Source: Carettochelys insculpta
Lineage: Eukaryota > Chordata > Testudines > Carettochelyidae
Direction: 5' to 3'
Length of the DNA: 64,000 nucleotides
Assembly: GCF_033958435.1 (NCBI RefSeq)
Contig: NC_134161.1
Coordinates: forward strand, 1,364,001 to 1,428,000
Shown: piece by piece, positions 11,446-24,424 of the stretch
Numbering within the stretch: the first letter of the stretch is position 1
Layout: every line of letters starts with the position of its first letter
Notes under the pieces: generated by a model
Told to the model about the DNA's origin: nothing
The model's database searches: none
The model's input: only the letters and a program-made list of their open reading frames with translations
Translations under genes and position numbers: made by a program

Positions 11446-14400
11446 AGTTAGGTTATAACATTGAGGAGGCTGCAAAGTCAAGCTCTTGATCTAAAGGTTT
11501 AAAATTTGTTGAAGACATAAAAGTTGTAGGTCAATGTAGTTCCACATGATAGAATTTGGAGTCAGTTTTTTTTTTTTAATTGGTAAGTTACATCCAAAAC
11601 AAGTTAAAGGAATAACAAGATTGTAAAGTCAAGCACTCAGAAGCAAGGAAAAGCCAGGATTAAAATTAAAATTTAGTTCAGCCTCTTTATACATATGCCT
11701 AATGATACAGTCTTAGCCATGAGACCATGCATGTTTTCTTGAAATCCCCTGCTTCATTCACTACATACCTTCCAACTGTTGCCACACAAGACAGGGATCC
11801 TACAGACGACCGTCTCCTTCACTACATAACCCCACTTCATCCACCAGAGTGGAACCAACCTGTACTACCAACGAGGCAGGAGTCCTGTGGGGAAAATAGC
11901 ATGTGATCATGTGATTAAAGACTGTTAAAGTCCATCAAGTAAATATTTACCCCCCAGCTTATGAGACCAGCAGCGTTCACCCTTTAGATCCACAGAACAG
12001 ACCTCCACTTCAGCCAGTGCAGTAAGGATAGCATGGGTACAGTTATTCTTGTGGGCCAGCCACTAAAGGGTGGTGAGACACACTTTGGTTTATCTGCCAA
12101 CAGCAAAATAAAGTAGACACTTGGGATTCTTGACTTGAGTTCCCAGTTTTGGAGAGTGTTCCCTACTGGATATAGACCCTCCTGACCCTGTGCACCCAGG
12201 AGTCAGTCACTCTGTCTCCTCCTGGTCCTATTTACCTTCCACTGCAGTTCCTATTGGCCTCATCCCTGGCTCAGCTCCTGCCCCCACTTCTTCAGTTCAT
12301 AGTCACACTTCCTCCTCCACTCTCCCCCCAATTTCTTACCCCCACTTCATTCAACTTGGGCACTTGGCAGTCCCATTCCGTCAAGAGCAACAACTGCAGA
12401 GAGTGTCCTGCTTTGCCCCCTCTAGCCTGCATGCTCAGGCACTCGGTGGGCACAGAGCAAGTCAGTTGAGACACACAAGCTGAGGGATTGGAGCATGCTT
12501 AGGGCAGACAGATTCTTTGAAGACTATAGCTGCCATGCTGATTAGCCTCTACAGAGGCTTTGCAAACTGATTTTTTTCAAAGGCTTATAACCTGACCACA
12601 TTTGTTTCCCCCCCGCCCCCCCAAGGGACAGCAAAAGGGACATCCCTAAAGCTAGGATAACCCTTCTGCCAAATTTCAACTCCTGGCTTCAAAACTCATC
12701 TACTGCATGGATGTTAGTTGTATTTCATTTTCATGTGGGCAATGTATTTTTCCATAATCTCATTTTGGAAATGAATGGATGGACCACTTCTGCCGAAACT
12801 CAAAAGAACAATTAGGCTGAGGCATGTACTTGTCTCAGAAAGTCAGCTCAAACTGATTCAATTTGGCACAGCAGTACACACATGAAAACTGGACCTTGCG
12901 ATGACAAGTGTCAGGCAAACTTATCTTTAGGCATTGCCACCAGGTCCACTTATAAATATGTTTTTGCCTGTCTTGTCTATTTAGACTGCAAGCCCTTTTA
13001 GGCTGAGACTCTCTCGTTATGGGTTTGTACAGTACAGTGGGGCCCTGATGGAGCTGAAACCTCAAGACTGTACTCTAATACAAAAAAGTCACAACAATGC
13101 ACCTAAAATTATCAGTGAAGGATCTAGCACTGACGTCATTGTGCTGAATTTTTGTCTCAAGGAAAATTTCACTAATGACGTTTTATAAAGAGGAGCAAAT
13201 AAGTTCTCTTACTAGTATAGCTAGCGATTCAATGGACTATAGAAACTGAAAAAACACAACCATCTAATTCACTTGGTACCATTTTTTGTGCTGTTTGTTT
13301 CCTTCTGAATTAAGTAATTACTTAATTCACCTTGAACAATGCAAGTAGCCTAAACTCATCAGTTTCTCTTTCTGTTCTCTTGCACTACCACAGAATACTC
13401 CAGTTGCAAATTCTACAGAGAAAGTAAGGGTAAAATAGCAAGAACTTTATTCTTGGAAGAAAAAAATATTTAACAAAAAATAGTAAGTAACCAATCAAAA
13501 GTACTTTGATCTGACTGAAGAACAGTCATCCTAAGATTTCACGCCCTAAATCAGTCCCCCTGCTGCCAACTCCCAATTTATGTCATGAAAGAACTGGATT
13601 GATATCTAATTCAGATGTCCTACCAGGACTTGTTTCCTTAAAAATACAGCAACACGGATATAACATTTTCACAAGCTTCCTCTCTGAGCTTTCGTTACTG
13701 ATCTGAGAGGCGCACCTTGTTTCAGGAATTCTGCAGAGACAGATTAAATCCTAATAAATCATTGTTTGTTAATTACAAATATTAGAAATACCACTGATAT
13801 TAATTTTAAAAATAAATCCTAAATTTGACAACACACAGTATTTTGCTTCCCGAAGGCATCATTGTCAAATCAAGCAGAAGGTGGATGATAATGAGAAAAG
13901 TCATTAAACCACCACGAAATCTGTAGTAGTAGCAGAGAGAACACAGATAACTGGCCCAGCCCATTCGGGGTGTGTAAGCATGCCATCCATTTATTTCCTA
14001 CTTGTGCTGCAGGAGACCTGCTTTGGGAACATTGTTAGGGAGTTGTTTTTGTTTTTGTTTTTTTGTTTTTTTTAAGTTTTAAAGGTCCATTAAAATAAGT
14101 TGCATCCTGAATGGGCTGAAATTCCATTGGGTGCTCTCCATCACTGTACTAATCAAGTGTAACTTCCTGTCCAAAAGTGAAGTGAGTTTGGCAGCCTCTG
14201 CAACATGGCATTTATGTGCCATTTGCATCATGAACCTTGCTTGTGTGAAACTTGTCTGATACTGAGTAACTTCTCATCTGTAGACAGAGCAGTAAATGTA
14301 GGTGTGGATTAACAGCATGGTGGTGTCACCTGAAAGCCTGAATTAATTATAACAAGACCTTTGGTGACTTACCTTTAGGAAGGAAGTGAGAAAGGAGCAC

Positions 14401-16427
14401 AGAAAGGGCACAACAGTCCAGACAAGAATTATGTCTGTTCCAGGATTACACACATCACTTCTGTGGAAAAATCTGCAGGGCAGAAAGTGGGCTCCTCCAC
14501 CACTTAAAAACCCACCAATGAACCCCTGTCACAGACATCCTCCTTGCATCGAGTAGCAGCTGAATTAAAAGAGCGGCGTTTTTTTACTGAGGGCTAGTGC
14601 ACTTGTGTTGCAAGTCAATATCACAACTGTAACCCCAAATAGGACTTCCTGCTCTAATTAGGAGGTGCTACAGCCTATCATTAAGGAGTCTGACAACTTT
14701 CCTTCACAGATAGCTACTGTGCGACAGCGCTACAAATGTGAGAGGCATACTTGCTAACAATATCTTCCTCTTCCACTACCACTCTCAGAGAAAAGGTGTC
14801 AATTCCCTCCCACAATAACAGTATTGTACAATAATCAAGCCCCTTTTGTACCAAAGCACGTTGCAAACTCATTCTGCGCAACCATATAGACGATTCACAT
14901 TTTTCTCAAGTGACATACAGTCTTACCTGATAAGATGTTTGCCAGCCTGTGGGAAAGCTGCAGCACAGTGTAGGATAGGAAGCAAAATAATAATGGTAAA
15001 AAACCCTGGTATCCAAACAAACACTTATCCATCAAGTTTGAACTCAGCAGGATAAATTTTCCAGACCCCCATTCCTGGATTACTGGAGGGAGTAGAATAA
15101 AATGGGAGAACCTGCAACCTCATGCTGGGATACAGACCTATCCGATTTGCAGAGTAAAACTTCTGACTGTCAACTCCTTTGGGCCACCGGAAACTTGGGT
15201 ACGAGCCTCTGGTCAGGTAGAATTGATATTGGTATCTTAAAAGCAGTAGAGTACAACAAAGCCAAACTTCAGGAACTTACACTTGCACAGACTTTACTGG
15301 GGACAGGGGAAAGAATAGTGTTTGAGACCTGCACTAAACTGAGCATCATACAGCACTTCAGTACTGTCCCAAATTAGATGGCTCTGCTTGTGAAAAGGGC
15401 CACTCTCTCAGCAGCCAGAGGGAAAATAGAACAGGCACTTGCTAACAAGGGAGGAGAAGAGCACCCCCAGCAACAGTCAACTCCTTTAGGGCAACACTGA
15501 CTTGGTTTTGCAAGATTTAAAGCACCAGCTCCTTGCCAGGCATGGTGTGGGGAAGAGTTCCTATTAAGGGCAAGTGTGTGCGTGTGAAGAGTTAGTAGAT
15601 CCTAGGTAGTCTCTAAAGAAAATACTTGCAATGTGCAGGGCACAGCTATGCTGTGGTCTTCTGAAGAAAGCTTGGCTCTCCATACATGCACAACTCAGTG
15701 GCTTAATCTCTGTTTTCCTGTTGAGTAATTGGAAGCAGAATGGGCAAAGTAGTCCTGGATCCATTACCAATTGCTCGCTAAAATCAAAGTAGAGGATGTT
15801 GAAGGCTAGTAAGAGGATAGATGCAAACAGCTAGCTTTAAAAACCACACACATTTTCATCTCTCTCAAAGACCGGAAGTGAAAAGCCCTAACTTACATTC
15901 CTGCTTCTGTCACAAGTGTGTAAAAGTCTCAATCTTTCTTTGCCTCTATTTCCCCATCAATAAAAGAGAGGTGACTGACCTACCTTGCAAGGGGGTTGGA
16001 AAGCTCAATTACTTAACACTCATGAAGGGCAGAGTACCCAGCTGGATTTCTGTGACAAGTTATGTTCTGTGGCAACAACTGCCAGAGACAGAGTTTGCCT
16101 AGAAAATGCTGGACATTGACCCTCATGACCCTTGTCATTTGTTCACTCAACTCAGCCTTAGATCCAGGTGCTTGTGTGGTGGCCCCTCTGCCACCTTGTG
16201 CTGAGAATTTCTTTTTTTAAAAAGCCTAATTAGTTGGAAACATCCAGTTTGCAAGTGACCCAGAAGAGCCCAACTTCTGTAAGTTTCATTAGTCACTTGG
16301 TATGTTCTTATGGAGGCAAATCTAATTGCTTTGCCATCTGCAAGGTTCCTCTTAGTTAGGAGACACTGAAGCCAGGATGCTGCTGGTGAGGCAGATCGTA
16401 AGACACCAAATGCTGCCAAAACAGTAA
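11446..16427. other. Intergenic, SINE remnants only
   Basis: No exon or gene was recognised. There are weak SINE/L2-like tails at about 12980-13070 (GACTGCAAGCCC..., GGGTTTGTACAGTACAGTGG) and about 15930-16020 (ATTTCCCCATCAATAAAAG). T- and A-rich runs occur near 11563-11579 and 14045-14072. Open frames here are short and have no recognisable domain. Confidence 0.55.
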
Positions 16428-16841
16428 GGCTATGTCTACATTTGCCCCCTTCAAAACCGGCTTGGTAATCAGGGTGATGGGAGATTACTAATGAAGCACT
16501 GCACTGAATATGCAGCACTTCATTAGGCTAATTCTCCCTGGCGGCAACATCGAAGTGTCAAACTTTGAAGTGCCAGCATGCCATGTAGCTGCAGGTGCTT
16601 CAAAGTGCCTTTGCTCCTCAACATTTTGGAGAGTAAAGACACTTTGAAGCAGCACAGGCACTTTGAAGTGCCCATGGCTACACGGCATGCCGGCACTTCA
16701 AAGTCTGACACTTCGATGTTGCCACCAGGGGGAATTAGCCTAACGAAGTGCTGCATATTCAGTGTAGTCCTCCATTAGTAATCTCCCATCGGCTTGATCA
16801 CCAAGACCACTTCGACGAAGGGGGCAAGCATAGACATAGCC
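16428..16841. mobile_element. Harbinger-type MITE forming a 414-bp hairpin
   Basis: Terminal inverted repeats begin GGCTATGTCTA at both ends and are flanked by a TAA target duplication (16425-16427 and 16842-16844). A 3-bp TAA/TTA duplication fits PIF/Harbinger elements. The two halves are inverted copies along nearly the whole length, sharing for example GGGAGATTACTAATG, TGAATATGCAGCACTTC and CAACATCGAAGTGTC. Antiparallel open frames at 16488-16688 and 16578-16778 end in near-identical peptides because of this symmetry. No transposase is present. Confidence 0.8.
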
Positions 16842-17335
16842 TAAGTTTTCTAAGCATGACTTCTCCAAGATAGGAATGAACTTGAGCACTAAGGGGCAAG
16901 TAAGGAGTGTGCCCTCTAGTGGTAACTATCAGCTTCCTGCTTGTAAAATTGGTTTTTTGAACTAAACACAAACAGGGAGAATTACTGTGTGTGTGTTTCA
17001 ACTTCCCAGGAAGTGTGTGTCAACTAGATTTTGTTTGACAGCTGCATCCCCAAGGACCTCTGTAAGGGTCTGTATTTCCATACTTAATCATCTGGGGCTT
17101 CATTTTGGGTGGAAGATGCTGCACAATGAAGTTGTATCAAATATAAACTGAAATAAGCCAACTGAGTATGGCACAGTGCACGGAGGAGTGGTCCTGCTAA
17201 AGCCCTGGAATAGAACAAGCCAGGAAAAGGTGGAGAGGGCCCCTGCTAAATGGACGAACAGTAGCATCCTGCAAATTCTCAGTTACATTAGCAAAATTAC
17301 TCATGTAGGAAGCTCTAGATGAAAATGTAGTATTA

Positions 17336-17648
17336 CAGGTTGAACTTCTCTTGTCCAGTACCTTCAGGACCTAACTGGTGCCAGACAAGCAAATTTGCTG
17401 GACCACAGAAGATCAATATTTTTTAGCACATTACCAACCCTTCCACTGCTTACAGGGGTCTTAGAAGATGTTCAGCTGTAGTGTACCCCTAAACAACAAC
17501 AACAACAACAACAACACAGAACGCTCCGAGCCAGGATTGGTTTATGGGACACGTATCGTGGGTGTGGCTAAGTGGCAGTCCAACTAGCTAAAATCATGCT
17601 AGATTATAGATGTTGCCAGACAGGTCCGGATTAGAGAGGTTCAACCTG
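17336..17648. mobile_element. TA-flanked MITE, 313 bp
   Basis: Ends are CAGGTTGAACTTCTCT on the left, and CAGGTTGAACCTCTCT for the reverse complement of the right, flanked by TA at 17334-17335 and 17649-17650. This is a Tc1/mariner-Tigger type non-autonomous element. An (AAC)n run lies inside at about 17491-17516. Confidence 0.78.
17491..17516 (+). repeat. (AAC)n microsatellite
   Basis: Seven to eight AAC units lie inside the 17336-17648 MITE. A second (AAC)n tract is in a UBE4A intron near 38675-38695. Confidence 0.9.
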
Positions 17649-18771
17649 TAGCATGCACCATTTCTCATAGTGCCCTCATGCTGCAAGAATGCGTTGCAAA
17701 CATAAGCTACAAATAGAAACCATCTCCTCTCACCGCTGAAATGTAACCACCTCGGTCTGGAAATCTATCAGCTGCTTAGTAATGCCGAGCAACACAACGT
17801 ATCGTACTAAAACTTGTGTGTAAAGTTGTACTCTCAAAACTGGGGGGGAAGGCAGAGTAATTCTGAGAGATGGGATTCTGTCAGAGTAAAAACCCTCTTT
17901 TTTTGCAAAAACCACATGGGGATCTTTAATAACCACAAACTGTCAAGATCTCAGCTTAATATCTCAGCTACGAGAACTTCCAGCAGCCCAGCATGCCAAC
18001 ACCAAAATAAGGCATAAACATCAGCACGGACAAGAAAGAGCTTCCATCTTCTGAATCACTTGCCCCCCTCTTCTCACCACACAACTTTTACTACCCAAAT
18101 AGTGATAGCTTAATACTTCTTAACTTGTGGTGTGCCCAGTCCCATTCATAAGTAGGTCTGGGTATTCAGTGGAAGAACAGCAGAATGCCTTCTCTTTCCA
18201 GATTAAATGCTCCAGAGTTGAAGTTAGACAGCGCTAGAGGGGTCATCTCTTATTGGACTGACTTCTGTTGTGCAGCCACAAACACCTCTTTTTCAAGTCT
18301 AGTGTCACTACTGACTTCTATTAGTGTGCGCTTAACTCTGGTTTCAGTTGCAGCTCTCATACTGACTCAATGCGCTCTCTGTCCCTGATTCTCTTAAGCA
18401 GTCTGGGTGAGGGACTTTCCCCTAAAATATGGGGAGTGGGAGTAGCTCTAAACCGCAGCTACCACATGTGCTGGAGAGCTAGGGCTTCTGTCTCCTTGGT
18501 GGTGGATGTGCATGTGTGACAGGGGAGTGAGGAAGGAGATGACATCAGGCAGCAGCAGTAGAAATGCAAGGAGGGTATCTATGGGGAAAAAAGAGTAATG
18601 ATTTTAATGCACAAGGAACAGTTTAAAGCTGTGCTAAGGTGTTTTATTTGACCATGAATGTTGTGGCAGAAGAGGAAGTAGTAGTCAGCAGTTTCTCATT
18701 CATCAGTTTGGTTAAGTCAGAAGCTAATGTTTCGCAAAGATCCATCCGCAGCAGCCTACAAAAAGCCTGTA

Positions 18772-19221
18772 CAGTAGACCCCACTTGAGCATAGGTTGCA
18801 TTCCTGGGCAACCATGCGTAAGTCAAATTTTGCGCAAGTCAGGACCAGGTGGGGGAGTGTCCCTTTTGCCTTTGGGACCCCTGGTCCTGGCTGCACCTGC
18901 CTCCCTGCCCCCATGAGTGGCAAGGAGCTGGGAACCAGCTGGCAGCCTGGCTCCCCTCCACTTGTGGGAGCTAGGAAACTGACCAGTGCTCCTGCACTAA
19001 TCAGTTTCCTGTTTTCAGTGAGTGAGGGGGAGCTGGGAACCAGGTGCAGCAGCATCAGTTAGTTTCCCAGCTCCACACCATGCATGGGAGCCAGGAAACT
19101 GACCAGTGCTGTGGAGGGGAGCTGCGATCGAGGCTGCCGCCTGGTTCCTGGCTCCCTGTCACTCCCAATTTCAACTCTGCAAGAAACACATAAGTCAAAA
19201 TTGTGTAAGTTGGGTCTACTG
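18772..19221. mobile_element. Tigger-like MITE, 450 bp, with internal repeats
   Basis: It is flanked by TA (18770-18771 and 19222-19223). Ends are CAGTAGACCCCACTT on the left and CAGTAGACCCAACTT for the reverse complement of the right. Sub-terminal blocks GTAAGTCAAATTTTGCGC and ATAAGTCAAAATTGTG are related. The GC-rich interior repeats AGGAAACTGACCAGTGCT (near 18974 and 19094). It resembles the 1511-2583 element in design: TA-flanked CAGTA ends around GC-rich repeated filler. Confidence 0.78.
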
Positions 19222-19223
19222 TA

Positions 19224-21066
19224 CAGTAAATGGCACAACCCTATAGTAACTACATCTCATCTGCTTTCTACAGGGTCCAGCCATCCAGCACTGACTTTAG
19301 CCCAAGGTGACATAGCAACAAAGCCTCTCCCCTCCTAGAACCAGAACGAGGATATCAGGGGAGGCTCAGGATTTTCCATCCATGCTTAGCCTGTCTGTCA
19401 TTATGCAGATGCTGCACAGCAGTCTCCTGGCTTGCTGGGAGGGTAGGTTACTGCTCTTATCAGTGACTGTGAGTCAGCTACTGAGAGATGGTGTGGGTGA
19501 CGTAATTCCACAATACTGTCATTCTCCAGCCAGCTGGGAACTGAGTCCCCCAGTCTCTCTGCAGCCCAAGCTCCTCCCACAGGATTGTTCTGCTAGGCCC
19601 TCACCCTGTTTCCTAATAAGACACCACATCACAAGCCTCTTCTGCAGCATTTGAAATCCCAATTTTGCAGTAGAGTATCAGATCCACACACAAAAGAAAC
19701 CCAACTTACTTTCATGGATCAAGCAACAAAATAAAGACAAATATAAATGTAGGCCCAGAAGTTTGACGTGAAAGCTTTGGACCACCTGTAGTGTATTTGT
19801 AAGCAATGAGAATCCTCATTTTAAAAAAATTACACTTTTTACACTTTGTGTCCCCTAAATGCGAAGATGGTAGTAACACCCACACACCACAGACTGAAAG
19901 GCTCTCCATAGCATACCTCCCTCTGCCTGGCTCACTTATTTTTCCCCCTTGTAAAATGGGGATACTACTCCTTCCTGTCTCTCACCTACTTATAGTGAAG
20001 ACACTATGTCCAGGGATTGTCTTTTTGTATTTGTGCAGCACACAGCATAATGGGCTTTAATCTAGGTTGGGGTAATAATTAAAAGGTGTCTGTCATTAAG
20101 ATATAGCTATTTCATTATCAATGCCACCACACATTTGGGCCAGGAAATAAAAATAGCTTCAGACAGGAAAGGTGAATCAGAAAGAAGTAGTAACTGTTGC
20201 AAGAGAGCCAGATTCTATGCTACAGCATTCAAGAGGCACAGATGAAGATGGGGACTAAGGTGAAGCCAAGTCATCTTTATGCCTTCCACAACCTGATCTT
20301 AAGTCCACCTTACTTCTCAGTGTAATTTAGAATAGTTTACCCCCAAATGCCAGCTGCTCTGCAATACAGAAGATTAATGGTGAAGCACTCCATCCACACA
20401 GCAGGAACGGCATAAAACCCCAGCAACCCAGCACTGGGGCAACCTTCCTATATCTCCAGAGCATCATGAATGGTAGTTAATAAGGGACTGAACTTAGCCC
20501 TGAGTTTTTCCTCAAGACCCTGGGATTTAAAAAGTGAGCCAAGGAGCCCATCTTTTTCTTGTACAATGTAGAGACTCATGCCTGTAACTGCTACAGCAAT
20601 ACTGTACTATTGATACATTTTTAATGGCTACAGCTCATCAGGATCATGGCTGTACCTCCACCTGAAAGCTGACAGCAAAACTATACTTGTGTCCCAATTC
20701 AGTAATCAGAAGGAAGAGCACCACCAGAATGCAACTGATATTAGTTCTTCAAAGATTCCAAGATTACCCAAGAAGCAGTAACAAAAGTACTCTATTGTTT
20801 ATCTACTTCTGTTTTGAAAGCAGTACCCAAGGTCAGCCAGACACCTGCAAAAAAATTCGTTACATGTGACTTATGGAGCTAAAATATTTTGCTTCTAAGA
20901 AAATATCAGCATCTGTCCTGCTTAGTACTTTGTAGAGTTGCGTGTTCCATCATCAGAGCTGCATATGGTGAAGCTGGTGCTTTCAAAGCGTGGAAAGGTA
21001 CCATTCTGCTATTTTGGCATGCGCTGAATAAAGCTTTAAATGGCTCACGTTAGAGAATAGAATTTA
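19224..21066. other. Intergenic, SINE tail only
   Basis: No gene was recognised. A MIR/SINE-like 3' tail lies at about 19940-20080 (TTGTAAAATGGGGATACTAC, then a GGGATTGTCTTTTTG block and CAGCACACAGCATAATGGG). The rest is unremarkable. Confidence 0.55.
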
Positions 21067-21401
21067 GGCTACATCTACACAGCAGCATTATTTCAAAATA
21101 ATCCATGCCGCCATAACTATTCACAAATAGCTTACTTAGAAACACAGCTACACACAAGAATGCACTTTGAAATAGCACATCCAGCCACAGTGTCTATTAT
21201 AAACCAGTACTATCCTGGGTCTCAATAGCACCTATTTTGAAATAGATGTTATTCCTCCTGCAATGAGGTTTACGAAAGTCAAAATAACACCCACTATTTT
21301 GAATTTAATTTCAAAATAGCACATGCATCGTTAGATGCTTGCAAAGTTTTTTCAAAATAATGGCTGTTACTTCTGAATAACTTTGCTGTGTAGACATAGC
21401 C
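21067..21401. mobile_element. Harbinger-type MITE, 335 bp
   Basis: Ends are GGCTACATCTACACAGCA on the left and GGCTATGTCTACACAGCA for the reverse complement of the right, flanked by TTA at 21064-21066 and 21402-21404. The AT-rich interior repeats TTTGAAATAG and TTCAAAATA motifs. No transposase is present. Confidence 0.8.
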
Positions 21402-22507
21402 TTATTGGGCTACAAGTCGCAAAACTAAAGTACTTCTCAGCTTACTCCATCTAGCCCTTGCTGCATATTAATACTAATGCATTTGATGCGAGGGAATCCT
21501 AGCGGGAGCTGGTGCAGACAATGTCTGAGCCCATGCTCCCATCCCTAGGGAACAGGGGCAGAAACAGCCTTAGAACTGGCTTGGCAAGGAGTCCAGTATG
21601 GTAAGACCTCTGCAAGTTACTGAAAATACAAAATATCAAGTCAAAGGGTGAAATGGATGATGGATAAGTACTGACTACATCTTTGTGAAGGGGATCTGCT
21701 CAGATTGACATTCAGTGATGGCAAGTGTTCAATCAGCTGTCAGATTGAAACTGATTACTAATGTAGGGACACTGCTAAGTATTTTGCTCTCAATATGGCA
21801 GCGACATTTTTCATCTTTCTGGCCCTTCGCTAGTAGGGAATTGATGGCCAACGCTAGGTAGAGGAAGTAACTAGATCCAAACAATTTCTGGTCATTTAAA
21901 GTACTAAAGGACTTAAGTCAAGGTTTGTTAGGAGTGATGTCCTGACCTAATTTCAATACTTCCTATTTTAAATGGATGTTCCCCCCTCCATCCAAAATGC
22001 TGATGCAGCAGAACAGGTACAAACTACACCCCACAACTGGCTATAGTTCAGAGGAAAGTAAAGTTAGGTATCTATTCAGAAAGCATAACAGGGATGTTAC
22101 ATGATAAAACATGAGACTTCCTACTAAAAGCAGCATTTTGACAAAGCCCTATGCTATTGCTGCAGAGACAAGAGTAATTATGCATTATTATTAGCTTAGT
22201 CTGCCAGGAGATTTCTAATGTGACACACGGCAACCAAATTAGGGTACTGGAGACTCAGCAAGGAGCTGAAAGCAAGACTCAAAATAATCACCGGGCAAGC
22301 CAAGAGAAAACAGCAGCAGTTCACAGCTCCCTATTAAAATAGCTAGCCTAGATGTTGGACTCCAACTCACCAGTTTTTGATAGCTATGAAAGTTTGGTTC
22401 CGCTACATAGAACACCTAGCGTTGTGGCAAGTATAAAGAGCCCCTACTTTATTTCTTTAGTGGTGAAGTAGCCGAGCCACTTACATGCCCATTTCAGCAG
22501 AATTTTA

Positions 22508-23225
22508 GAACATAAGAACGGCCATACTGGGTCAGACCAAAGGTCCATCCAGCCCAGTATCCTGTCTGCCGACAGGGGCCAGTGCCAGGTGCCTCAGAGG
22601 AGCTGAACCGAAGACAATGATCAAGCGATTTGTCTCCTGCCATTTGTCTCCAGCCTTTGACGAAAGGCTAGGGGCACCATACTTTACCCTTGGCTAACAG
22701 CCATTTATGGACCTAACCTCCAAAACTTTATCAAGCTCTTTTTTAAACTCTGTTAGAGTGCTGGCCTTCACAGCATCCTCTGGAAAGGAGTTCCACAGGT
22801 TGACTGTGCGCTGTGTGAAGAAAAATTTTCTTTTATTGGTTTTGAGCCTACTACCCATTAATTTCATTTTGTGTCCTCTAGTTCTTATATTATGGGAACA
22901 AGTAAGTAACTTTTCAATATTCACTTCCTCCACACCATTCATGATTTTATATACCTCTATCATATCACCCCTCAACCTCCTCTTTTCTATACTGAAAAGT
23001 CCCAGTCTCTCTAGCCTCTCCTCGTATGGGACTCTTTCCAAACCCTTAATCATTTTAGTTGCCCTTTTCTGAACTTTTTCTAATGCCAGTATATCTTTTT
23101 TTGAGGTGAGGAGACCACATCTGCACGCAGTACTCAAGATGTGGGCGTACCATAGTTTTATATAGGGGAAGTATGATATTCTTCATCTTATTTTCTATTC
23201 CTTTTTTAATAATTTTGTTGGAAAT
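22508..23225 (-). mobile_element. CR1 LINE with open C-terminal RT frame
   Basis: The 3' end is at about 22508 (CATAAGAACGGCCATACTGG on the plus strand) and the copy is 5'-truncated near 23225. A minus-strand frame at 22694-23137 stays open for 147 codons and includes KVQKRATKMIKGLERVPYEE, RLGLFSIEKRRLRGDMIEVY and TVNLWNSFPEDAVKASTLTE, the usual C-terminus of CR1 reverse transcriptase. The intact frame suggests a younger copy than the one at 7909. Confidence 0.88.
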
Positions 23226-24353
23226 TCAGTGTTTGTTCCTCCGGTCCGTGCTAATAACTCCATGAGCACAGAAGTTCAGTCACAGTGTAAGCTAGTACAT
23301 AAATACAAGATACATGTTGGGTGCTGATGTGTACAGCCAGCAAACTTAAGATGAATTATGTTTTTCTACCAATGCTTCATGACCTAGAGATCCTACTAAA
23401 GGAACCAGAAGCCATGCTTTACTTTATATCGGAAGATACTCTAGTCTCATTTTTGTTTTGTGAAGCCATGTACAGAAACACTTGTTACCATTTTATCTGC
23501 CTACTGGTCATGCCTTGGTGACAGAAATTTAGCAGACGATTTTAAGTTGTGCCACGACTAGTATTGCTAAAAAGTACCATGGAAAAGCAGGCATTTTTTG
23601 TTTAACAAACTATTTTCTGTGGCAATATAAATAGTAAACAACTCTAAAGAGATAACTTGACAAGTTTCAGCAAAAATGGAGCAATCTGCTTGATTACCAA
23701 CAGCCCCGTTTTCTGAGCAGTTAACGCTTTAAAACAAGTGGGGGGCAAGATCACACAATGAGGAAATTTTTGTACTTGCATCTGAGAAAGCCCCTAGGAA
23801 GATACTGCAAGACTACTTCTACCCAGCTGAGTTGAAATGTTAGATATATGTAAATAGTTAAAGAAAATGCTTTCATATTATTTGATAAATCTGGGATGCC
23901 AAGTTGCTGTCTGACAGGTTAAAGCATTGGCCTCTACTGATTTCCATTACAGCTGCTGCTAAACACTGTTGGAATAAAAGTAAAAATGCAGCTTATGCAA
24001 TGCAGATCTGAGGTTCACAATCCCCAGCTCTAAACACTTGAACAGACCAAACAAAAGGATTCTATAGCTAGTAAACATTGCCAAGTGCTAATCCTAAATT
24101 AGCAACCAGAAAACAACCTGTCATTTCAAGTTAGCCTGCTACAGTAACAGATTCACATTCTCAAATGTTACAGAAGCAGCACATAGGCATAAATTCATTT
24201 CCTCAGGTGTGATAATGCTTGAAGATGGATGGCTCCCAGGCAGCTAGATACTAACCAATCCTTTCTCCACAGATGACAATGCTAACTGGATAGGGACAAG
24301 CTCACACTGTAGACAACACTAGAGACCACCACAACTCCATATCATTTCCTGGT
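23226..24353. other. Intergenic gap before ATP5MG 3' end
   Basis: No gene or recognisable repeat was seen. It separates the CR1 copy from the ATP5MG polyadenylation site. Confidence 0.5.
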
Positions 24354-24359
24354 TTTATT
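24354..24359 (-). terminator. ATP5MG: ATP5MG polyadenylation signal
   Basis: AATAAA on the minus strand, about 66 nt after the stop codon. This gives a very short 3' UTR, typical of small nuclear-encoded mitochondrial genes. Cleavage is expected near 24335. Confidence 0.75.
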
Positions 24360-24424
24360 TTGTCAAATACAGTTACAGATTTAGGGGACAAAGTGAAACA
24401 TAAAAGACTACTAAAAATTAGTCT

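Noticed and set aside
16488..16778. Pair of similar antiparallel small proteins
   Set aside because: The similarity is a consequence of the MITE palindrome, not of two related genes.
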